Shown in pieces: positions 58,150 through 64,000 of a stretch of 64,000 nt of DNA (position 1 is its first letter; each line of letters opens with the position of its first letter). A program made the translations under genes and the position numbers. The notes beneath the pieces were generated by a model. It saw only the letters and a program-made list of their open reading frames with translations. It was not told the origin of the DNA and ran no database searches. The stretch comes from Hyphomicrobiales bacterium (GTDB taxonomy: Bacteria > Pseudomonadota > Alphaproteobacteria > Rhizobiales > Rhizobiaceae): contig UCNG01000014.1 of NCBI GenBank assembly GCA_900473915.1, forward strand, positions 182,520 to 246,519, in the 5' to 3' direction.

Positions 58150-60357
58150 CTATGCTTTTTTGGGGGCTTCGACCTTGCTTACGCCAAGCAGGGTTTGCAG
58201 CCCGCGTTCTTTCGCGTCATCGAGTACGATCTGTCCGTTCTCGACGACGATAAGCCGATCGACCAGTTCAAGCACCCGCGTGCGATGTGTCGCGATGACC
58301 ACCGTGCGCCCCGCGCTCCACTGTGCGAATTGCTGGATGAAATGGCGCTCGGTTGCCTCATCCATTGTGGATGTCGGCTCATCGAGCAGCACAACCGAAG
58401 GGTCGCGGATCAGCAGACGCGCCAGCAATATCGCCTGCTTCTGACCGCCCGAAAGACCGCTTCCGCCTTCCTGAACAAGATGTTCCAGCCCTTGCGGCAG
58501 TTTGCGGATGAAGCCATCAGCTCCGACCATGGCAAGAACACGCTGAATCTCATCGTCGGAAGCGTCTGGCGCGCCCATCGTGATATTGTCGCGCAGCGTA
58601 CCGAAGAACAGACGCGAATTCTGTGTCAGAAGACCGACATCGCGTCGTACGTCCGCCGGGTCAATCTGCGGCAAGGAAAGCTCGTCCAGCAGAACCTCTC
58701 CGTCACTTGCATCCAGAAGCCCCGACAAGGCGAGCAGGAGTGTGGACTTGCCTGCCCCATTTCGCCCGAGAAGCGCGATCCGTTCCCCGTGTTCGATCTT
58801 GAGATCGCGCACCAGCAGCGCGGGAGGCGAGTTTTCATCGCCATAGCGGAAGAGCGCATTCTTCAGAAGATACGAGCCCTTGATATGCGGGCAGTGAATC
58901 CGGGTTTCGCTGTCGGGATGGTCGACCGGCATCTGCATAAGTCGGTCGAGGCCCTGTTTCGCGATCCTCGCGTGCTGCAAACGCCCGGCAATCTGGGTAA
59001 ACTGCGCCATCGGCGCCAGCATGCGCGAGCCAAGAATGGACGCGCCCACAAGCGCACCGGTGGTTATGTCACCGCTGATGACCATTGGCGCACCGATGAA
59101 AACCGTGAGCGCGTAAACGCCGGTTTGCACATTCTGAGTCCAAACGCTTAATCCGTTTGTGACCGAGCGAAGCCTGATCTGCGCCTCGCCCGTAACAGCA
59201 TTGAAATGGTTCCACTGCTGCTGGAAGCGATCCTCTGCCTGCAGGCTTTTAATGTCCTCTATGCCCTGCACTGTTTCCACCAGCATGGCGTTTCGCAAGG
59301 ATGACTCGCGCATGGCCTCATTGGCGTGCTGGCGCAGGCGCCGTTGCAGAAAGACACCGGGCAAGATCAGGGCTGCGATCGCGGCCAGCGGGATAAAGAC
59401 CAACGGCCCGGCCAGCCACCAGAACAGCACCAGAAACAAAAGGAAAAACGGCAGATCGGCAATCGCAGCAACGGTCGTTGAGGTCAACAATTCACGCACC
59501 TGTTCAATATCGCGCAACTGCGCGATGAAAGAACCCGTGGAGGTTGGGCGGGCACGGTTTCGCACCCGCAGCGCGTGACCGAAAACGACATCTGACATTT
59601 GCAGGTCGGTGCGCTTCCCAAGCATGTCGATGATGCCCATCCGCGCGCGACGCATCATGAAATCGAAGCAGATCGCCAGCACGACACCGCTGAACAGCAC
59701 ATATAGCGTATTGAACGACTGCGCCGGGATCACCCGGTCATAGACCTGCATCGAGAAAATGATGCCCGTCAGCCCAAGTACATTGGCGATCAGCGAAGCG
59801 ACCAGCACATGGCTGTAGGACCCAAGATCATGAAAGATGATCCGCCTTAGCCAATTTTTCTCGAAAGGCTTGATATAAGCATCGACGCGCGCATCAGGAA
59901 CGGTCCGCGCCGGACGAGCCAGCAACACATGACGGGTTTGCGCCGCAAGCTCATCGAGGGGAAATGCATGTTCCAGCCCCTGTTCGCCGCTCAGCCAGAC
60001 ACCAGCCTCCCGGTCCTTTGAAATCTTGTGAACGACGGCCAATTGCCCGTCCGTCAATTCAAGAATGAAAGGCACATGCCAGTTTGAAAGACTGATGCTT
60101 TGTGGATCGACCAGCTTGATGCCAAGCCCCATGCGGCGGGCCATCGCGTGAAGCTTCATCTGGTCGGTGGTTTTGGGGTCTACGGAAGCGGCGGCGAGTT
60201 TTACCCCATGAACAGAAAGCGGAAGTCGGTAATATTGTGCAACGAGCCGCAAGGCTTCCAGCCAGCGTTCCTGACGAAACTCTGGCTCCTGCGCGTGTTC
60301 TGCTGGCTCAAAGGTCAAGACTGACCCCATTTCGGGAGGGATTTCGCCGTGTTTCAT
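58150..60357 (-). CDS. Type I secretion ABC transporter (LapB/RtxB type)
   Basis: A 735-residue fused permease-ATPase. The N-terminal C39-like domain (about 30-160) has no cysteine, so it is a non-proteolytic substrate-docking domain as in LapB and HlyB. A six-segment membrane domain follows with GIIFSMQVYDRVIPAQSFNTLYVL. The ATPase has Walker A GRNGAGKST, signature GLSGGQKQAILLAR, Walker B VVLLDEPTSTMD and switch VIATHRTRVLEL. Its ATG overlaps the end of the TolC-like gene by four bases. It should export the adhesin encoded at the right edge. Confidence 0.95.
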   Translation of the reverse strand: MKHGEIPPEMGSVLTFEPAEHAQEPEFRQERWLEALRLVAQYYRLPLSVHGVKLAAASVDPKTTDQMKLHAMARRMGLGIKLVDPQSISLSNWHVPFILELTDGQLAVVHKISKDREAGVWLSGEQGLEHAFPLDELAAQTRHVLLARPARTVPDARVDAYIKPFEKNWLRRIIFHDLGSYSHVLVASLIANVLGLTGIIFSMQVYDRVIPAQSFNTLYVLFSGVVLAICFDFMMRRARMGIIDMLGKRTDLQMSDVVFGHALRVRNRARPTSTGSFIAQLRDIEQVRELLTSTTVAAIADLPFFLLFLVLFWWLAGPLVFIPLAAIAALILPGVFLQRRLRQHANEAMRESSLRNAMLVETVQGIEDIKSLQAEDRFQQQWNHFNAVTGEAQIRLRSVTNGLSVWTQNVQTGVYALTVFIGAPMVISGDITTGALVGASILGSRMLAPMAQFTQIAGRLQHARIAKQGLDRLMQMPVDHPDSETRIHCPHIKGSYLLKNALFRYGDENSPPALLVRDLKIEHGERIALLGRNGAGKSTLLLALSGLLDASDGEVLLDELSLPQIDPADVRRDVGLLTQNSRLFFGTLRDNITMGAPDASDDEIQRVLAMVGADGFIRKLPQGLEHLVQEGGSGLSGGQKQAILLARLLIRDPSVVLLDEPTSTMDEATERHFIQQFAQWSAGRTVVIATHRTRVLELVDRLIVVENGQIVLDDAKERGLQTLLGVSKVEAPKKA

Positions 60358-61826
60358 AGGTTGACCACGCCTCCTCGCACCATCGCCGGATTGATGCCGA
60401 ACTCGCGACGTATCTTACCGGAATTATAAAGGCAGCTTACGTTGAGCCGTCGCAGGTCATGGACCGTATTGGCTATTTGGAACCGCGATTCATGCAATTC
60501 CTGCTCCGCATTGAGCAGGTCCAGAAGTGTTCGGGTGCCCAGTTCCAGATATTGTTCGCGATAAAGATCGCGCGTTTTGACCATCATGTCGGCGCGCGAT
60601 TCCAGTGTTCCCATCAATCGGCCCAATGTACCAATCTGGCTTCTCGCCTCCATGAGATTGCGCTCAATATCGTAGCGGGCGGTACTGATGGCCGCTTCTG
60701 CCGACTGGAGCGCATAGGCGGCGGCTCTCTTGCGCGCAGCCGTCTGGCCGCCGTTGTAAAGGTTCGACGAAACATTCAAACCTACGGAATATTCCGGCTG
60801 ACGGTCATTGCTTCTTGTATCGTCCCGCGACGCGTTGAGATCGTATCCGGTCATCGCCTCAAGGGATACGGTCGGCAGAGCCTCGGCGCGGCTGGCTGCC
60901 AGTTGCGCCTCAGCCTCCTCCTTCTCTGCCTTGGCCTGCAGCATTGCAGGCACTTCTTCCCAGTCCGGGGTTGCCGCTTCACAGGCTTTGCCGAGCCATC
61001 CGGGTTCACCGGAAACGGGGTTCGGAGAACCGCCACCAATCAAAGCGCCGAGAGCTACCTGCCAGCGGCTCAGTTCGGATTGATATTGCAACTGCGTAGC
61101 CAGCGCGGACTCGACGCGCGCATCGGCTTGCACCTTGTCGGACATGGTGCTCGCCCCCTTGTCCGTACGTTGATTGACGAGGCCGGCAATGACTTTAACT
61201 CCTGCCACCTGTTCCTGCGCCAGCGCCGAAAGCCTTTTGTAGCGCTGCACCTCGACAACGGCGTTCGCAGTATCACGCGATAGATCATCGATAGCGAGAA
61301 GGAGGCGAGCATTGCTTATACCCTTCACGGCCCGTTCAATCTCGACCGAACTGGAAACCTTGCCGAAATCGTAAAGCATCTGCGATGCCGAAACATTGAA
61401 ATTCGGCCGCCAGCCCTCCCGATTGCTACTCTGATAACCGGAAGCAACACCCGCATTGAGCTTGGGATAATAACCTGCCTGTGCAGCCCGAATGCGTTCT
61501 TCGGCCTGATAAATCCGGCCTGTCGCCTCGTCCACTGCAGGATGCCATCCGATGGCACGCCGAACGGCGGTTTCCATCGTCAGGGACCCGTTGGAGGCTT
61601 GCATCCGGGACGCATCCTTTCGAGCCGGACTGCCCCCGTCAACAGCAGGACCTGGGGGAACGGAACGCGCTGTTGACAGGGGCTGGGGAGCCTCGATTTT
61701 CTTTGTCGGCCGTGCAGAAAGCTTGTTTTCCCGGGCTGGGTCAATTGCAGTGGTCTGACATGCAGCCAGAAGGCATGAACTGAGCAATATGATCGGTGAA
61801 TGATTTAAGACCCGGTTTTTGCGCAT
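60354..61826 (-). CDS. TolC-family outer-membrane channel (LapE/AggA type)
   Basis: A 490-residue outer-membrane exit channel. N-terminal lipoprotein-like signal (IILLSSCLLAACQTTA, with a possible lipobox LLAAC), then TolC repeats: AVRRAIGWHPAVDEATGRIYQAEERIRAAQAGYYPKLNAG is the first helical pair (read in parts), and the second repeat has SVGLNVSSNLYNGGQTAARK. About 90 N-terminal residues are low-complexity and extra. Completes the type I system with the ABC and HlyD-like proteins. It lies 83 bases behind the adhesin gene. Confidence 0.92.
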   Translation of the reverse strand: MRKNRVLNHSPIILLSSCLLAACQTTAIDPARENKLSARPTKKIEAPQPLSTARSVPPGPAVDGGSPARKDASRMQASNGSLTMETAVRRAIGWHPAVDEATGRIYQAEERIRAAQAGYYPKLNAGVASGYQSSNREGWRPNFNVSASQMLYDFGKVSSSVEIERAVKGISNARLLLAIDDLSRDTANAVVEVQRYKRLSALAQEQVAGVKVIAGLVNQRTDKGASTMSDKVQADARVESALATQLQYQSELSRWQVALGALIGGGSPNPVSGEPGWLGKACEAATPDWEEVPAMLQAKAEKEEAEAQLAASRAEALPTVSLEAMTGYDLNASRDDTRSNDRQPEYSVGLNVSSNLYNGGQTAARKRAAAYALQSAEAAISTARYDIERNLMEARSQIGTLGRLMGTLESRADMMVKTRDLYREQYLELGTRTLLDLLNAEQELHESRFQIANTVHDLRRLNVSCLYNSGKIRREFGINPAMVRGGVVNL

Positions 61827-61909
61827 CTAATATCCGTTATGACCGGCCGAAGCCTGAAAATTATCGGATGAAACCCTGCCGCCGACCAGCCGGCGGCAGG
61901 GTGGATCGA

Positions 61910-64000
61910 TCAAACCATATGTGCGGAGTGGAGCGGGTCCTCCTGCGTCAGCGGATCGGGCGTCAGATAAGCCAACGGATCGGTGACCGCGCTGCTATCG
62001 TCGACCGTTATCAAATCGGCACCGGTGCTGCTGACCGCCGTATCGGCAGAGGTGCCCCCGCCCGCTTCGCTATCGCTGGAAGGCAGAACGATTTCGCCGC
62101 CACCGTCATCGAGGAGACGAGCTTCCGACAGATTTTGCTGCGCCGGTTCGGGCGAGCTATCGGAAGCATCCGATCCGGCGAGGCCGTCAAGCGCCACGAC
62201 ATCGCCAGATGTATCCGCCGAGAAACTCTCTGCCGATACTGGCTCAGCCGACGCGGTTGTGAAGGCTACGGCCGCACCGTCATGAAGCTGGACAACCAGT
62301 TCCGCCGTGGTTTCATAGCCGCCGGGGAGCACGATTTTGTATGTGAAGGTGTCCGTCGATTCACGGTCGGCATAAGCGAGCGTGTCCAGCGGCTCATACT
62401 TGTATGTGCCGTTGCTATAGACGGTCAGGTCGCCGTGCAGTCCATGAATGACGGTTCCCGTGATGGTCGCGTCGACAAAAGTGCCGCCGCTTGAAACCTC
62501 GAGCCTCGATCCTTCCGGCACGATACCATCATTGGCGACCAGGCTACCGCTGATCGACGGATCGCCGGAGATCACGTGCTGATCCAGATGGGTAACGTTC
62601 ACGTCTGTGGTAATCGACACGATGGATGCCGCGCCGCTAAGCGTTGTATGAACCCGATAAGTCCCGGCATCGAGACCCAAGCTTCCGAGATCAATGGTCG
62701 CGACCGTTCCCAAAACACCGGCCAGAATAGGGAACGCAACCTGGCTGTTTGGAACGTCCTGCCATACGCCACCAACGAATTCCTGAAGTGTAACCGTCCC
62801 GTTCGAGAGCACCGCCAAAGTGGCCGCGACGGTCACAGTACCGCTTACCGCCATGTTGGCATCGATGACGAATTGGTTACTGTTGGCCTGCGTGCTGCCA
62901 AGCACGAGTGGGCCAGTCAAAGACTGCGACTGGTCGAAGTACGCGGTATCCGTCGGGTTGACCCACGTAATGTCGATTTCCGCCGCATCATTGGTAGCAG
63001 CAACGCTATAGGTCGCATCCGCAGCGGGATCGGTCTCGCTCCACACCAAGCCCTGCCCCTCGCTGTCGATACGAACATAAAGGTTCGCCTGAGTATCCGT
63101 GTTCGCTACCGGATCATGGAGCGTATAGACGAAATGATCCACCTTGCCGATTGCGGTACCGTCCGCATTCGGCGTGTAGGTGTAGCTGCCATCCTGATGG
63201 ATGACGAGTTGTCCGTACTGCCCGGTGATCGTGGTGCCAGCGGGTCCTGCTGCCACCGGATAATCGGTGCCATTGAAGTTCACGCTAGTCACGATATGTC
63301 CGGCAGCGGCAGCGCCGCCATCATTATCGAGCACATTGCCGCTGGCTTCGCCGGTTACGATGCTCGTGTTGATATAGTCGTGATCCAGGCCGCTTACGGT
63401 CATGGTGGTCAGTACCGACAGTCCCACACCATTATAAACCATGAAGGCGCGATATTGGCCCGCATCCATGTCGGGGATCACAACGCCATTCGCGCCCCCA
63501 TCGAGAAGACCGATATTGAGGATAGACCCGCCTGTGGCGGAGCCATCGATATTGGTCCACTTTCCCGTCAAGGCATCCCATTTCTGGACAACAACCTGAT
63601 AGTCGCCCAGCACCCCGACATCGGCCAGGCCGCCGAAAGCGAAGGTCAGGTCCTGGGTATGTCCGTCCGCGATCGTGAACCCGACGGAGGGAACACCGAG
63701 GACCGTCGCTTGGAGATCGATAAGGCCCAGACCGATACCAATGCCCAACAGATAGGTCGTAGATCCATTGTCGACTGCCGTTTCTGTCGGCACGACGTCC
63801 ACATTTGCAGTGGCTAGATCATCAGCCGCACCCGGCGTTGTGGTGTTCGGCGTCCAGCCGCCAGAACCGCTTCCCGGATTGCCTGCCGGATCGGTCACGG
63901 CAACCGACACAGTGCCAGCCGGTTGGGCCAAGACAGCCGTCGCCGTCCAGTTGCCGGTCGTGCCATCGGCCACGACCTCGGACGTGGTGCCGTCCGGCCA
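61910..64000 (-). CDS. Large Bap/LapF-like adhesin, C-terminal part
   Basis: The final 696 residues of a secreted surface protein whose N-terminus lies beyond the right edge; the frame is open to the last base. Two VCBS/cadherin-like repeats are recognised, with the typical G..L.I..DGSYTYTPNADG (residues about 250-300 of this part) and GDLTVYSNGTYKYEPLD. Long Thr/Asp/Gly-rich beta stretches, few charged basic residues and no cysteine fit extracellular adhesins. The acidic, Ser/Asp-rich C-terminal 110 residues lead to an end in DPLAYLTPDPLTQEDPL, probably the type I secretion signal. First gene of the secretion operon in this window. Confidence 0.88.
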   Translation of the reverse strand, partial: WPDGTTSEVVADGTTGNWTATAVLAQPAGTVSVAVTDPAGNPGSGSGGWTPNTTTPGAADDLATANVDVVPTETAVDNGSTTYLLGIGIGLGLIDLQATVLGVPSVGFTIADGHTQDLTFAFGGLADVGVLGDYQVVVQKWDALTGKWTNIDGSATGGSILNIGLLDGGANGVVIPDMDAGQYRAFMVYNGVGLSVLTTMTVSGLDHDYINTSIVTGEASGNVLDNDGGAAAAGHIVTSVNFNGTDYPVAAGPAGTTITGQYGQLVIHQDGSYTYTPNADGTAIGKVDHFVYTLHDPVANTDTQANLYVRIDSEGQGLVWSETDPAADATYSVAATNDAAEIDITWVNPTDTAYFDQSQSLTGPLVLGSTQANSNQFVIDANMAVSGTVTVAATLAVLSNGTVTLQEFVGGVWQDVPNSQVAFPILAGVLGTVATIDLGSLGLDAGTYRVHTTLSGAASIVSITTDVNVTHLDQHVISGDPSISGSLVANDGIVPEGSRLEVSSGGTFVDATITGTVIHGLHGDLTVYSNGTYKYEPLDTLAYADRESTDTFTYKIVLPGGYETTAELVVQLHDGAAVAFTTASAEPVSAESFSADTSGDVVALDGLAGSDASDSSPEPAQQNLSEARLLDDGGGEIVLPSSDSEAGGGTSADTAVSSTGADLITVDDSSAVTDPLAYLTPDPLTQEDPLHSAHMV

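Noticed and set aside
62576-63817. 413-residue open frame on the plus strand
   Set aside because: It lies antisense to the adhesin gene, whose VCBS-like repeats and operon position are convincing; the plus-strand product is rich in His and Arg with no domain.

Overview
The window looks like a chromosomal segment of an alphaproteobacterium of the Brucella/Ochrobactrum group (Rhizobiales). This rests on gene family content, a Rhizobiales-type surface polysaccharide operon, an interspersed palindromic element, and codon use typical of a mid-to-high GC genome. No insertion sequence, prophage, CRISPR array or rRNA operon was seen. About 50 protein genes and one tRNA-Gly are present. Identifications rest on motif reading and family knowledge only; no database search was run.

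Layout. 0-1.8 kb: core genes (partial thioredoxin-fold protein, prolyl-tRNA editing protein, tRNA-Gly). 1.8-4 kb: DHA2 efflux pump and RidA-like protein. 4-21 kb: a catabolic island. A plus-strand group (binding protein, FAD amine oxidase, permease) is followed by two blocks diverging from a TetR-family gene. The minus block encodes ABC ATPase, binding protein, two permeases, M20 amidohydrolase and dimethylarginine dimethylaminohydrolase. The plus block encodes TetR, PLP aminotransferase, ThDP 2-oxoacid decarboxylase, acyl-CoA dehydrogenase, ADP-forming acyl-CoA ligase and two CaiD-like hydratases. Together they suggest import of a basic or methylated amino acid, conversion to the shortened acid, and CoA-dependent degradation.

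21-31 kb: a minus-strand polysaccharide operon. It encodes UDP-xylose synthase, UDP-sugar 4-epimerase, a cellulose-synthase-like glycosyltransferase, UDP-glucose dehydrogenase and a secreted GH26 glycanase set among three secreted DUF995-type proteins. It is divergent from an AraC regulator with a PilZ-type RRxxxR motif. The arrangement resembles the c-di-GMP/CuxR-controlled arabinose polysaccharide locus of Sinorhizobium meliloti.

31-38 kb: an amino-acid ABC importer operon with two Asp/Glu-racemase-superfamily proteins and a DadA-like oxidase, controlled by AsnC and LysR proteins. 38-56.6 kb: a second catabolic island encoding a ThDP enzyme, two near-identical GntR/FCD repressors, a hydantoin-racemase-like protein, a flavin-reductase-like protein, a complete Dpp/Opp-type importer, a second binding protein and four amidohydrolases. 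A palindrome of the form ATTGTNNACAAT recurs in four of its promoter regions and probably defines one GntR regulon; this is the best candidate for an undescribed system.

56.9-64 kb: a type I secretion operon (adhesin, TolC-like, ABC transporter with degenerate C39 domain, HlyD-like). The large Bap-like adhesin runs off the right edge.
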